Shown here: positions 1 through 8,181 of the stretch, one piece after another
Position numbering within the stretch: the stretch's first letter is position 1
How the letters are laid out: each line of letters starts with the position of its first letter
Assembly: GCA_028281025.1 (NCBI GenBank)
Contig: JANQKR010000011.1
Span: forward strand, 62,001-126,000
DNA length: 64,000 nucleotides
Direction: 5' to 3'
DNA from: Croceivirga sp.
GTDB taxonomy: Bacteria > Bacteroidota > Bacteroidia > Flavobacteriales > Flavobacteriaceae
The notes under the pieces: generated by a model
Databases searched by the model: none
What the model was told of the DNA's origin: nothing
What the model saw: only the letters and a program-made list of their open reading frames with translations
Position numbers and translations under genes: made by a program

Positions 1-1
1 C

Positions 2-382
2 GATGCTGTGATTGCCAAGATTGAATCCGTGATGTTCAAACCGGAAGTGGGTAGCGCATATGAGGTACAGGTCATCAAATTACTTGATTTTGGAGCTGTG
101 GTCGAATATGTTGAAGCTCCTGGTAATGAAGTATTGCTCCACGTTTCTGAATTGGCGTGGGAACGAACCGATAAGGTAACCGATGTGGTCAACCTTGGTG
201 ATGTCATCGATGTGAAATATTTTGGACTTGACCCAAGGACCAAAAAGGAAAAAGTGTCCCGAAAAGCACTTTTGCCAAAGCCCGAGGGCTTTGTTGAGCG
301 CCCTTCCAGAAATGATAGGGGAGATCGAAGAGGGGGCGACCGTCGTGGAGGAAACCGTGATAGAAAACCAAGAAGGGACTAA
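2..382 (+). CDS. pnp: Polyribonucleotide nucleotidyltransferase, C-terminal part
   Basis: This is the 3' end of polynucleotide phosphorylase, the phosphorolytic 3'-5' exoribonuclease. The 5' part lies outside the window, and the first complete codon is at base 2. The visible part is an RNA-binding S1 domain (from [20 protein letters not shown] through the HVSELAW motif to VKYFGLDP), followed by an Arg/Gly/Asp-rich basic tail ([15 protein letters not shown]) that is common at the end of Bacteroidota PNPases. The catalytic RNase PH domains and most of the KH domain are off-window. It is followed by a strong hairpin terminator and then by rpoD, an arrangement usual in flavobacteria. Identity is inferred from the S1 domain plus context. 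Confidence 0.9.
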   Translation, partial: DAVIAKIESVMFKPEVGSAYEVQVIKLLDFGAVVEYVEAPGNEVLLHVSELAWERTDKVTDVVNLGDVIDVKYFGLDPRTKKEKVSRKALLPKPEGFVERPSRNDRGDRRGGDRRGGNRDRKPRRD

Positions 383-404
383 ACCCCTTTTTGTCCGTAA
401 TTTT

Positions 405-435
405 AAACCTCGGCCCATGGCCGAGGTTTTCTTTA
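405..435 (+). terminator. Rho-independent terminator of pnp
   Basis: A perfect 11-bp GC-rich stem (AAACCTCGGCC / GGCCGAGGTTT) with a CAT loop starts 23 bases after the pnp stop and is followed by TTTTCTTT. It separates pnp from rpoD. Confidence 0.85.
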
Positions 436-540
436 CAAATTATTTTTCAAATAAATTTTATCAAATTGTAACTTTTTCAACTTTCTTACGTATAAGTAAA
501 AGGAGAGTGTTCCAAAAAATAATAGAAAGAGAAAATTTAC

Positions 541-1404
541 ATGAGACAGTTAAAGATTACAAAACAGGTTACCAATAGGGAAACCGCATCTTTAGATAAA
601 TACTTACAGGAAATTGGTAAGGTCGATTTGATCACGGCCGATGAAGAGGTGGAATTGGCACAACGTATCAAGGCCGGAGATCAGATTGCACTGGAGAAAT
701 TGACCAAGGCCAACCTTAGGTTTGTGGTATCCGTGGCAAAACAGTACCAAAACCAAGGGCTTACCTTACCTGATCTTATTAATGAAGGGAATTTGGGGCT
801 GATCAAGGCCGCCCAACGATTCGATGAAACAAGGGGATTTAAGTTTATTTCCTATGCCGTGTGGTGGATCCGTCAATCCATATTGCAAGCATTGGCCGAG
901 CAGTCCAGAATTGTTCGTTTACCATTGAACAAGATTGGTTCAATCAATAAAATCAATAAAACCTTTGCCTTTTTGGAGCAAGCGCACGAGCGTGTTCCTT
1001 CCGCAGAGGAAATTGCCAAGGAATTGGATATGACCGTAGAGGACGTAAAGCAGTCCTTGAAAAACTCTGGTCGCCATGTCTCCATGGACGCCCCCCTTAT
1101 TGATGGTGAGGATTCCAATTTGTACGATGTATTAAAAAGTGGGGAATCCCCAAATCCAGATAAGGAATTGTTGCACGAATCATTGCGTACCGAGATTGAG
1201 CGTGCCCTGGAAACATTGACCCCAAGGGAAGCGGATGTAATTCGTCTGTACTTTGGTTTGGCTGGCCAACACTCCATGACCCTGGAGGAAATTGGTGAAA
1301 CCTTCGATTTGACCAGGGAGCGTGTACGTCAAATCAAGGAGAAGGCCATTCGTCGATTAAAACATACTTCCAGAAGCAAAATATTAAAAACATACTTGGG
1401 TTAG
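541..1404 (+). CDS. rpoD: Primary RNA polymerase sigma factor (sigma-70 family, RpoD/SigA)
   Basis: This is the 287-residue housekeeping sigma factor. It has the compact form typical of Bacteroidota, with no long region 1.1. Region 1.2 begins at about residue 17 ([20 protein letters not shown]). Region 2 spans about 60-130 and includes [17 protein letters not shown] and the DNA-melting stretch [20 protein letters not shown]. Region 3 follows, and region 4 ([14 protein letters not shown], then [19 protein letters not shown]) recognises the -33 box. The start at 541 is the first ATG upstream of region 1.2. The gene is monocistronic, with a terminator on each side. The TAnnTTTG promoter cores seen elsewhere in the window are what this class of sigma factor is known to use. 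Confidence 0.97.
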   Translation: MRQLKITKQVTNRETASLDKYLQEIGKVDLITADEEVELAQRIKAGDQIALEKLTKANLRFVVSVAKQYQNQGLTLPDLINEGNLGLIKAAQRFDETRGFKFISYAVWWIRQSILQALAEQSRIVRLPLNKIGSINKINKTFAFLEQAHERVPSAEEIAKELDMTVEDVKQSLKNSGRHVSMDAPLIDGEDSNLYDVLKSGESPNPDKELLHESLRTEIERALETLTPREADVIRLYFGLAGQHSMTLEEIGETFDLTRERVRQIKEKAIRRLKHTSRSKILKTYLG

Positions 1405-1514
1405 ACCCCATAAATTACAGTTAAACTTACCTTAAATTGTTTTTTTGGCAAGAAAATTGTAATTTAGTACACTACAGCAGTTTATCATGACTGTTCGTTT
1501 TTTGATTGATGAAT

Positions 1515-1542
1515 AAACTCCGGCTGATTACCGGAGTTTTTT
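1515..1542 (+). terminator. Rho-independent terminator after rpoD
   Basis: The stem AAACTCCGG / CCGGAGTTT with loop CTGATTA is followed by a T run. It ends about 135 bases after the rpoD stop. The 3' half and loop of this hairpin recur at 2608-2628. Confidence 0.8.
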
Positions 1543-1545
1543 CAT
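1524..1545 (+). repeat. Direct repeat, copy 1 (loop and 3' arm of rpoD terminator)
   Basis: This 22-base stretch (CTGATTACCGGAG followed by six T and CAT) matches 2608-2628 with one substitution and one missing T. It forms the loop and right arm of the rpoD terminator. The two copies bracket about 1.06 kb. Confidence 0.6.
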
Positions 1546-1922
1546 GGCGAAAATTCTCAAAAACCCTTTAAATACAAGGGCTACTGAAGAAAACGGTGAT
1601 TTTTCACCACACTCTTTACCGCACTCTTTTGCAAGGAAAAAATACTCCATAGGACTGTATTGTGGCTTTGACAGTAAGAAATCCAAGTCGTCGGAGCGAA
1701 GTCCAATGGAAAATTGTAACGACTGTAGTGATTGGCGCAGAAGTCAAGGTAATCCAGGCACTTATACATGTTTTTAAGGGGCAACGAAACACTGCTTGTT
1801 TTAAGGTAAAACAAACCCCAAAAACGACAATTGGTACAAATCAGGGTGTCCTTTTTTCTTAAATGCTTTGCGCAAGTGGTATCAATGAACACTTGCAGGA
1901 CAGTTTAGTATCATCCCTACAA
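1546..1922. other. Region without a recognisable gene
   Basis: About 380 bases follow the rpoD terminator. Short open frames occur on both strands, but none has a recognisable family, a good start context or a conserved-looking composition. The stretch lies inside the repeat-bounded segment 1524-2628 and may be decayed mobile DNA. Confidence 0.4.
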
Positions 1923-2291
1923 CTAACAGATCTCGTACAGCACGAAAAACCATCTGGTCTGTACCGGGACCATGGTTGGTGGGCCGGGATCGATAAGTTG
2001 ACGTCTGTCCCCCCAGACAACGACGTTGAAACCGGTCTTATCAATCGGTCCCAGGGCCGCAATCGAACATTCCCCATGATCGGGACCATCCTCACCATAA
2101 TTCTCTGGTGTGAGTTGAATGATATAATTGGAGTCTTTGACCAGTCTTTCCGGTAGATGGACCCTATAGCCTACCTGTATGGAGCCCATAATATCCCCAA
2201 CCGGATCCTCTACTGTTACACGGATGCCGGGCGTTGCCGTTAGTATACTCCCGTCCCTGTTGACTTTTCCCATTGCTATTGCTGAATACAT
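1923..2291 (-). CDS. Small hypothetical protein, tail-fibre-like beta fold
   Basis: This is a 122-residue frame with protein-like composition. The start could also be the internal Met in the MGKVN context at 2270. The pattern of a Gly-rich start, alternating hydrophobic strands (GIRVTVEDP, VGYRVHLPERL, YIIQLTPENYGEDG) and a terminal TGFNVVVWGDR strand resembles the small beta modules found at the ends of phage tail fibres and bacterial surface proteins. No specific family is recognised. It stands alone on the minus strand inside the 1524-2628 repeat-bounded segment, so it may have arrived with that segment. Function unknown. Confidence 0.5.
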   Translation of the reverse strand: MYSAIAMGKVNRDGSILTATPGIRVTVEDPVGDIMGSIQVGYRVHLPERLVKDSNYIIQLTPENYGEDGPDHGECSIAALGPIDKTGFNVVVWGDRRQLIDPGPPTMVPVQTRWFFVLYEIC

Positions 2292-2642
2292 AGAGATATA
2301 TCTTACAACGTTAGAATTAGATTACCTACTAAAGGTAAAAAAGAAAGGTCTGGTCCGTAATACCAACAATACAGGATTCGGTGCCAAATATGAAAAATCC
2401 ATGCAGCCCTGATAAAAAGTATTTAAAATGTTTTCCCAAGATTCCAAGTGAAGGTTATTTCCGTTCCAAGGTGGGGGACCACCGCCCGAAAATGATAATC
2501 GAGTACCTGGAAAAAAGGAGTGGATGAGCTACGCTTTTTAAACAATAAATGTTCAAAAATGTCCCGGAAACCCCAGAAAACATGTTGCAAGAAAGGTGCA
2601 AATCGTACTGATTACCGGCGTTTTTCATTTATGTATAACATA
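2292..2642. other. Region without a recognisable gene
   Basis: About 350 bases separate the tail-fibre-like frame from the terminator of the lysine-rich gene. No frame looks like a protein. The only structure seen is the repeat copy at 2608-2628. Confidence 0.4.
2608..2628 (+). repeat. Direct repeat, copy 2 (half terminator)
   Basis: CTGATTACCGGCG followed by five T and CAT is nearly identical to 1524-1545. Here the left arm is missing, so no hairpin can form. This is the pattern expected of a duplicated target fragment. Confidence 0.6.
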
Positions 2643-2670
2643 AACAAAGGGGCGTTACCGCCCCTTTGTT
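2643..2670 (-). terminator. Terminator of the lysine-rich small protein gene
   Basis: A perfect 12-bp inverted repeat (AACAAAGGGGCG / CGCCCCTTTGTT) with a 4-base loop lies 23 bases beyond the stop of the minus-strand gene at 2694. Confidence 0.8.
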
Positions 2671-2693
2671 CAAAAACACTAAACATCCATTAA

Positions 2694-2927
2694 TCAAGCT
2701 GCCTTTTTCAATGCTTTTTTGGCAATCAATGCTTTTTTGTTGGCCTTTTTCACGGCCAACTTATAGACCTTGGCTTCTTTACGGGCCTTTTTCAATACTT
2801 TTTTCTTGCCTTTCTTTTGTTTTAACTTTTTAAGTTCCTTCAAAGCCTTTGCAAATGCTTTCTTTTTAACGGAAACATTTTTTTTGGCTTTTTTGAACGC
2901 TTTTTTCAATTCGCTTTTTTTCGACAT
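2694..2927 (-). CDS. Small lysine/alanine-rich basic protein
   Basis: The product has 77 residues, of which about half are Lys and most of the rest Ala, Leu and Val. It has a KKAxKKA-type periodicity throughout and no Cys or Trp. The composition resembles the basic tail of H1-like histones and suggests an extended helix that binds nucleic acid or another polyanion. This is inference from composition only, and low complexity makes family assignment unsafe. The gene is well defined: a TAACTTTG promoter core lies upstream at 2950-2957 (minus strand) and a perfect hairpin terminator lies just downstream, so it is a single-gene transcript. Confidence 0.75.
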   Translation of the reverse strand: MSKKSELKKAFKKAKKNVSVKKKAFAKALKELKKLKQKKGKKKVLKKARKEAKVYKLAVKKANKKALIAKKALKKAA

Positions 2928-2949
2928 TCGTGAGATTTTAATGTTGGCA

Positions 2950-2957
2950 CAAAGTTA
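2950..2957 (-). promoter_or_regulatory. Promoter -7 box for the lysine-rich gene
   Basis: TAACTTTG on the minus strand matches the Bacteroidota -7 consensus TAnnTTTG and lies 22 bases upstream of the start codon. No clear -33 TTTG is visible. Confidence 0.55.
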
Positions 2958-3026
2958 ATTAAATATTAATTTAACGTTAACTAGTTTTATCTTTTTTTAT
3001 CCATTTCCTTTACGGGAACGAATGGA

Positions 3027-3057
3027 TTTATCCATAGTTTCTTTATAAGTAACTTTG
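3027..3057 (+). promoter_or_regulatory. Promoter of the rpe operon
   Basis: TAACTTTG at 3050-3057 is a perfect TAnnTTTG core, 18 bases before the rpe start. A weak TTTA at 3027-3030 sits at the expected spacing for the -33 box. Confidence 0.6.
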
Positions 3058-3075
3058 CGGTTCAATTCTTGACGC

Positions 3076-3735
3076 ATGAACCAAAAACTCATAGCCCCTT
3101 CCCTATTGGCAGCAGATTTTGCCAATCTTCAATATGATATCGAAATGGTGAACAAAAGTGAAGCCGATTGGTTCCACCTCGATATCATGGATGGTGTATT
3201 TGTCCCCAATATCTCCTTTGGAATGCCAGTGGTGAAAGCCATTGCAAAACATTCCAAAAAAACATTGGACGTCCATTTAATGATTATTGACCCAGATAGG
3301 TACATTACAACGTTTGCGGATTTGGGTGCTAATATCTTAACGGTCCATTACGAAGCTTGTACACATCTTCACAGGACCATACAGGCCATAAAAGCCACTG
3401 GGATGAAAGCAGGGGTGGCGCTCAACCCCCATACTTCGGTCAAGTTATTGGAAGATAGTATCAAAGAAATCGATTTGGTCTGTTTAATGAGCGTAAATCC
3501 CGGGTTTGGTGGGCAATCCTTCATTGAAAACACGTACCAAAAGGCCAGTGACCTCAAAAAACTGATCGAAAGGAAAGATTCCAATGCCCTAATTGAAATT
3601 GATGGGGGGGTCAATGCGACCAATGCAAAAAAATTGGTTGAGGTAGGAGCGGATGTATTGGTTGCTGGAAGCTTTGTTTTTAAAAGTGAAAATCCCTCCG
3701 AAACGATCAAAAACTTAAAGAAAGTGATTGCCTGA
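3076..3735 (+). CDS. rpe: Ribulose-phosphate 3-epimerase
   Basis: This enzyme interconverts ribulose 5-phosphate and xylulose 5-phosphate in the pentose phosphate pathway. The 219-residue length and TIM-barrel landmarks are typical: N-terminal IAPSLLAADFANL, metal-site strand WFHLDIMDGVFVPNISFG, DVHLMI, the VNPGFGGQ phosphate loop and the C-terminal EIDGGVNATN and GSFVFKS. The start at 3076 directly follows a good promoter core. The stop codon overlaps the start of the next gene by one base (TGATG), indicating translational coupling in an operon of four genes. Confidence 0.96.
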   Translation: MNQKLIAPSLLAADFANLQYDIEMVNKSEADWFHLDIMDGVFVPNISFGMPVVKAIAKHSKKTLDVHLMIIDPDRYITTFADLGANILTVHYEACTHLHRTIQAIKATGMKAGVALNPHTSVKLLEDSIKEIDLVCLMSVNPGFGGQSFIENTYQKASDLKKLIERKDSNALIEIDGGVNATNAKKLVEVGADVLVAGSFVFKSENPSETIKNLKKVIA

Positions 3736-4718
3736 TGCAGGAATTTGATGTCATTATAGTTGGTGGTGGTCCCATTGGTATTGCGTGTGGCCTGGAAGCA
3801 AAGAAAAAGGGACTCTCGTACGTGATTATTGAAAAAGGACCTATAGTCAATTCCTTATTCAATTATCCCATTAATATGCAATTCTTCTCCTCTTCCGAGA
3901 AGTTGGAAATTGATGAAATCCCTTTTATCAGTAAAGAAGCCAAACCCAAGCGAAACGAAGCCCTGGAGTATTATCGAAGGATTGTCACCTCCAACAAGCT
4001 CCATATCAATCTATTTGAAAAGGTGGATTCGGTCGAAAAAAGTAATGGCAGTTTTCTTGTCAAAACGTCAAAAAGGGAATACAAAGCTTCCCAGATCATC
4101 TTGGCTACAGGTTTTTACGATATTCCCAATACGCTCAATATTCCTGGGGAGGATTTACCCAAGGTATCGCATTATTACAAGGACCCACATTTTTATGCCA
4201 GTCAAAAATTAGCCGTTATCGGGGCAAGTAATTCGGCAATAGACGCTGCTTTGGAATGCTGGCGAAAGGGTTCCGAAGTAACCTTGATCATTCGGGGACC
4301 TGAGGTGGGACAACGCGTAAAATACTGGGTTCGTCCAGATATTATCAATCGTATCAATGAGGGAAGTATCAAAGCCTATTACAATGCCAATGTCACGGAA
4401 ATCAAAAACACGGAACTGGTTGTAAATACACCGGAAGGTGAAATAGTGCTTGAAAATGATTTTGTCCTTGCCCTTACGGGCTATAAGCCGAATTTTACTT
4501 TTTTGGAGGGATTGGGCATCGCACTTTCCAATGATGACAAGCGAAAACCTTATTACAATTCCGAAACCATGGAAACCAATGTAGATGGATTGTATTTGGC
4601 AGGTGTTATCTGTGGTGGTATGGAAACCCATAAATGGTTTATTGAAAACTCCCGGATACATGCACCCATGATCATCAATTCCATTGTGGAAAAGAAAAAA
4701 GAGCGGACCAATGCTTGA
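3735..4718 (+). CDS. ypdA: YpdA-type FAD-dependent disulfide reductase
   Basis: This 327-residue flavoprotein has an N-terminal FAD-binding GGGPIG motif (residues 10-15) and a second Rossmann motif GASNSA near residue 160 for NADPH. It lacks the CxxC redox pair of thioredoxin reductases. The stretch FNYPINMQFFSSSEKLEI and the C-terminal GVICGGMETHKWFIENSR are characteristic of the YpdA/Bdr family, which in Firmicutes reduces bacillithiol disulfide. By family knowledge the substrate would be a low-molecular-weight thiol disulfide; in this organism that is inference. The gene overlaps rpe by one base and the next gene by eight. Confidence 0.88.
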   Translation: MQEFDVIIVGGGPIGIACGLEAKKKGLSYVIIEKGPIVNSLFNYPINMQFFSSSEKLEIDEIPFISKEAKPKRNEALEYYRRIVTSNKLHINLFEKVDSVEKSNGSFLVKTSKREYKASQIILATGFYDIPNTLNIPGEDLPKVSHYYKDPHFYASQKLAVIGASNSAIDAALECWRKGSEVTLIIRGPEVGQRVKYWVRPDIINRINEGSIKAYYNANVTEIKNTELVVNTPEGEIVLENDFVLALTGYKPNFTFLEGLGIALSNDDKRKPYYNSETMETNVDGLYLAGVICGGMETHKWFIENSRIHAPMIINSIVEKKKERTNA

Positions 4719-5457
4719 GGCAATCCATTTGGCGACACAGTATTTGGCCATGGCAGGCAAGAGCTTTTTGGTGCCAAAGGATGATGACAGTCATACCAAT
4801 ATTGGATTTGATGCCCGCGGCAAGAGGTTTGAAACTTGGGAGTTGGACAACAATGGGTTAAAATTGACCTTGGACCTCAACGATTTTAGCTTGAAATGGA
4901 ACGTCGATTCCGAGAAAAGGATAGCATTGATCGGGAACACCCATGCTGCCATCGTTGCGTTGCTTTCCGAGTCTGCAAAAAGGATGGGATTCCACAGACC
5001 CTACCATTTTAATTTGCACTATGACCTGCCTTTTTTGTGGAATGGGGATTATCTATTTCAACGACCCGATGAAAAAGTACTGTTGGAAACCATACACTTA
5101 CGAACATTGGCAAATACATCCTTGCGCTCGTTCTTGGAAAAAGAGCACTTATCATCGGACATCCGTATTTGGCCCCATCATTTTGATACCGGCGCTTTTA
5201 CAATACTCCATGAAGGCTCCAATAGGTCCATGGGAATGGGTATGGCCATTCCAGATTCCCTTGTGGACGATCATTACTTCTATATCTCCGGATATGAGGG
5301 CCATGTTGGTTTGGACACCGCTGCTTTTGGAAAATTAAGTAACGGGCTCTGGCATAATAATGGTTTTAAAGGAGCCATACTTCCTGCAACCAATACCACC
5401 GAGGAAAAGGTCGTTCGGTTTTTCGGGGAAGCTTTTGAACACTACTCCAAACCATGA
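4711..5457 (+). CDS. Conserved hypothetical protein (weakly DUF5996-like)
   Basis: The product has 248 residues from the ATG at 4711. A longer frame opens at 4684, but 4711 gives the usual short overlap with the upstream gene. The stretch RIWPHHFDTGAF and the overall layout (N-terminal LATQYLAMAGK helix, central alpha/beta domain, C-terminal YFYISGYEGH segment) weakly recall DUF5996 proteins. No catalytic motif is evident and there is no signal peptide or membrane segment. It is third in the rpe operon, and its stop overlaps the start of the DUF2721 gene (ATGATG). Function unknown. Confidence 0.8.
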   Translation: MLEAIHLATQYLAMAGKSFLVPKDDDSHTNIGFDARGKRFETWELDNNGLKLTLDLNDFSLKWNVDSEKRIALIGNTHAAIVALLSESAKRMGFHRPYHFNLHYDLPFLWNGDYLFQRPDEKVLLETIHLRTLANTSLRSFLEKEHLSSDIRIWPHHFDTGAFTILHEGSNRSMGMGMAIPDSLVDDHYFYISGYEGHVGLDTAAFGKLSNGLWHNNGFKGAILPATNTTEEKVVRFFGEAFEHYSKP

Positions 5458-5843
5458 TGGAAAACTGGTATGTACCTATCACCATTGTACCCGGAATCGG
5501 ATTGCTATTGATGTCGACTTCCAACTTATTGGGACAACTTAGCCTGGAAATCAAAAACCTTATCTCGGAACATACGGGATACACCAACCTACTGGAACGA
5601 AAGTTGGTGCAATTAAAGCTGATCAACCTAGCCATGGTCTTTCTTTATGCATCGGTCGCCTTTTTTGTGGTTTCGGGCTTGATTGCGGGATTATATCAAA
5701 GTTCCCATACCATGATTGACAATATTCCAATTTACTTTTCCGTAGGTGGCATTGTATGTTGCCTGATGGCTTTGGTCTTATTGATTGTTTTTTCCTTTAG
5801 GGCGGTACGGATAAAGCAAGACCAGTTTAAAGTGAAAGATTAA
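5454..5843 (+). CDS. DUF2721 family membrane protein
   Basis: This 129-residue protein has three hydrophobic segments: near residues 8-25 (PITIVPGIGLLLMSTSNLL), 55-80 and 95-115. It has the charged helix ERKLVQLKLINLA between the first two, the hallmark of DUF2721. The role of this family is unknown. It is the last gene of the four-gene operon and converges on the minus-strand run, overlapping the end of the beta-barrel-like gene by four bases, with no terminator visible between them. Confidence 0.85.
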   Translation: MMENWYVPITIVPGIGLLLMSTSNLLGQLSLEIKNLISEHTGYTNLLERKLVQLKLINLAMVFLYASVAFFVVSGLIAGLYQSSHTMIDNIPIYFSVGGIVCCLMALVLLIVFSFRAVRIKQDQFKVKD

Positions 5844-6421
5844 ATGGATATCAGGTACTGTACACTTACACTACCTATAAATCCTTGGGCAACCTCTTCC
5901 CCATCGGTTATCACATTGATTTCCCTTCCAAAACCCAGCGTTGCCCCAAAGGAAGATTTTGTATTCTTGATGGGTAGAAAATATCCCCCTTCCAACCAGG
6001 GCTGTACCACTAAAATATTGGTATTGCCGGAAATTGGGGCAATTGGACCACTCGGGCTTTCCTGAACCTCGTCGGTCCAGTCTATTTCCATACTCCAAAT
6101 ATCGGTGTTGAGTCCAACTATAATCCTTCCTTTTCCAACCGGAAAATGTTTTCGATATCCAAAAGATCCTCCAAAACCTTCCCCTTCTTCGGTCAAATTA
6201 ACGTCGCTAAAATCCTGTCGGTCCGTGAAATTAAACCCTAATCGGAAGACTACGGAACCCTTGCCATTGAAAAAATGCTCATAATTTACCGTAGGGATAA
6301 AACCAGCCGGATAAACCTGTGCCGACAATCCAACTTGATCGGATGGCGTTGCGATTTGTTGGGACGTGGCAATTGCACAAACCCAAAAAATGCCCAAAAA
6401 CAAAAATTGCCTCGGTAACAT
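5840..6421 (-). CDS. Outer-membrane beta-barrel-like secreted protein
   Basis: The product has 193 residues with an N-terminal signal peptide (hydrophobic FLFLGIFWVCAIATS, cleavage expected after SQQ). The mature part consists of alternating amphipathic strands with Gly/aromatic turns (SVVFRLGFNFTD, GFGGSFGYRKHF, FGATLGFGREINV) and ends in VSVQYLISI, as in small outer-membrane barrels. No specific family is recognised. It is the last gene of the long minus-strand run, directly abutting the ATP-grasp gene, and converges with the rpe operon. Confidence 0.7.
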   Translation of the reverse strand: MLPRQFLFLGIFWVCAIATSQQIATPSDQVGLSAQVYPAGFIPTVNYEHFFNGKGSVVFRLGFNFTDRQDFSDVNLTEEGEGFGGSFGYRKHFPVGKGRIIVGLNTDIWSMEIDWTDEVQESPSGPIAPISGNTNILVVQPWLEGGYFLPIKNTKSSFGATLGFGREINVITDGEEVAQGFIGSVSVQYLISI

Positions 6422-7456
6422 CTATATCATTTTTAACTGGGACTCCAATGCTTCATTTTCCTTGAGCATCGCCCTACCTGCTTTAAAACTCATGTAGGGA
6501 TGTCCTTTCTTATGATTTATGATACTGATTTTACACATATGGTTCCAATGCCCAATAATTTCCTTCCATCCAAATAGCAAGGAGTGTTTTGGATCATAGA
6601 TATGGGTAGGCTCACTACCCGCTCCGTTAACCTCAATGATACTGAAATCCTTACCCCTGGAAAGGGTCTCAAAAGAATCATAGAGCACATCCATACGACC
6701 ATAGTAAAATCCTTTGATTTGAGCGCAAATGTTATGGAATGTCTCCTCCAGATCAGGATTGTTCCTATGTGTAAAGTCAATAAACTTGGCACCTCGGGTA
6801 TGGCTTCCGTAGGGGACCAGGACACGTCGCTCACCATCCCTTAAAACCGTATCCAATTCGCCGCCCAGTCTATGTCGTAGGACTTTTAGCTGTAAATGGC
6901 TTCTGGCATCCTTTTTGATCAATTCCAATAGGGTGTTTTTTCCATCCCCGGTTACCGCCAAAAATTCCTTGGAAACAATTCCCGTAATCCTACCTTTCGT
7001 TTCTCCGGGATAGCGTACATAAAAAATCCCCACTTCTTTTTGATAAGGAACGAACTCCTGAATTAAAAAATCGGCCGGCGTTTTTTTCAAATACTCCATT
7101 AAATCTGATATCGTATCCAATTTTTGCACCGCAAAGGCTTTCATACCAATATCCGGTTTTGCTATGCAGGGAAATTGTATGCCATGTGATGAAATGTCCT
7201 CCAAAACGGTTTCAACCGAAGCGTCCTTCCCAACAAATACGGTAACAGGAATAAATTCCTTGGGGATATTTCTATAAATATCCATTTTTGATTCCATGGC
7301 CATTCCTCCGTTTTTCATGGACGGATTTACCGCATTAAAAAAGAAAAAGGAACGTGCTTTGGCCGAAAAAAAAAACCAAACCGGAAACAGCGGGTAGTAA
7401 ATGAGATTAAAAGGCCAAAACTCCCAATGCATTATTTTGTGCCATAGCAATTTCAT
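6422..7456 (-). CDS. ATP-grasp domain protein (D-Ala-D-Ala ligase-like)
   Basis: The 344-residue protein has ATP-grasp features: the lysine segment CIAKPDIGMKAFAV, DFLIQEFVPYQKEVGIFYVR, and the metal-binding end DFSIIEVNGAGSEPTHIYDP with the Glu/Asn pair of the family. The N-terminus (residues 12-45) is hydrophobic and aromatic (FWPFNLIYYPLFPVWFFFSA), suggesting membrane association. Members are often labelled D-alanine--D-alanine ligase, but the substrate is not predictable. It overlaps the NRDE gene by four bases and abuts the barrel gene, so it is co-transcribed with both. Confidence 0.8.
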   Translation of the reverse strand: MKLLWHKIMHWEFWPFNLIYYPLFPVWFFFSAKARSFFFFNAVNPSMKNGGMAMESKMDIYRNIPKEFIPVTVFVGKDASVETVLEDISSHGIQFPCIAKPDIGMKAFAVQKLDTISDLMEYLKKTPADFLIQEFVPYQKEVGIFYVRYPGETKGRITGIVSKEFLAVTGDGKNTLLELIKKDARSHLQLKVLRHRLGGELDTVLRDGERRVLVPYGSHTRGAKFIDFTHRNNPDLEETFHNICAQIKGFYYGRMDVLYDSFETLSRGKDFSIIEVNGAGSEPTHIYDPKHSLLFGWKEIIGHWNHMCKISIINHKKGHPYMSFKAGRAMLKENEALESQLKMI

Positions 7457-8181
7457 GATGTAGCACGTATTGGTGAATTAATGGGAAGTGCCTGCGAAGC
7501 CATTTCATCCGAGGTTAGATCATGGTGGTTTAAACGGATTTCCTTCGTCTCAATAATGGCTTGACTGATACTTAAGGTCCTTAGCCCATTTGAGCGGTCA
7601 ATAACAAAACCGTTTTCAGCATCGCCGTGATCGGTCCGATGAAAATCCAAGATTGAGGTCCTTTCAAATTCAATAGTACCATTGACAAAATCCTGAAAAT
7701 GGCCATTTCGCTTTAGCTGTGCTGCTTTGTCATATAGCGTCCATGAGGACCAAATGTACGGTAGGGTGGCATCCAGTTTTTTTAGCTGTTTTTGGACAGC
7801 ATCCCAACGAAATTCAAATAAAACGGAATCCCGGTATACAATAAGGGTAAAAGGCTCTATACCTTTTAAATCAATTTCCTTTAAATACGCAATGGGTTCG
7901 AATTTTGAAACAATATCCAAAACAATGAGTCCCCTGCTTTTTCGGTAAGGTGGTTGCCTTTCGTGATTTTGTGCTGCACCGTTCAATAAAACGGTCACTG
8001 TCCCATTTCCATTAAGGGCAAACCAGGTCCCCCCTCCTGTTCCATCCTTGGGATAAACCACCTTTAGGCCATTCAGCAATTCCTTTTTAGGGGTCAAAAA
8101 TGCTTTACGCGAAACATGTTCATCACGATTGGAAGTGATAAAAGCCTTGTTCCCTGTCGGTATATAGGTTACTGTGCACAT
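7453..8181 (-). CDS. NRDE/TANGO2 family protein
   Basis: This 242-residue protein begins MCTVTYIP and carries the signature SNRDEH at residues 17-22, followed by the GGGTWFALNGNG motif. Together these define the NRDE (TANGO2-like) family, whose members have an N-terminal Cys resembling Ntn-hydrolases. The biochemical role in bacteria is not established. The start overlaps the end of the DinB-like gene by 13 bases, and its stop overlaps the ATP-grasp start. Confidence 0.88.
   Translation of the reverse strand: MCTVTYIPTGNKAFITSNRDEHVSRKAFLTPKKELLNGLKVVYPKDGTGGGTWFALNGNGTVTVLLNGAAQNHERQPPYRKSRGLIVLDIVSKFEPIAYLKEIDLKGIEPFTLIVYRDSVLFEFRWDAVQKQLKKLDATLPYIWSSWTLYDKAAQLKRNGHFQDFVNGTIEFERTSILDFHRTDHGDAENGFVIDRSNGLRTLSISQAIIETKEIRLNHHDLTSDEMASQALPINSPIRATS

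Noticed and set aside
1581-1892. A 103-residue minus-strand frame after rpoD.
   Set aside because: It has no hydrophobic or motif pattern of a real protein, and overlapping frames on the other strand are equally plausible.
4209-4760. A 183-residue minus-strand frame opposite the YpdA-like gene.
   Set aside because: It is a shadow of a strongly conserved + strand gene, and its sequence lacks any family character.
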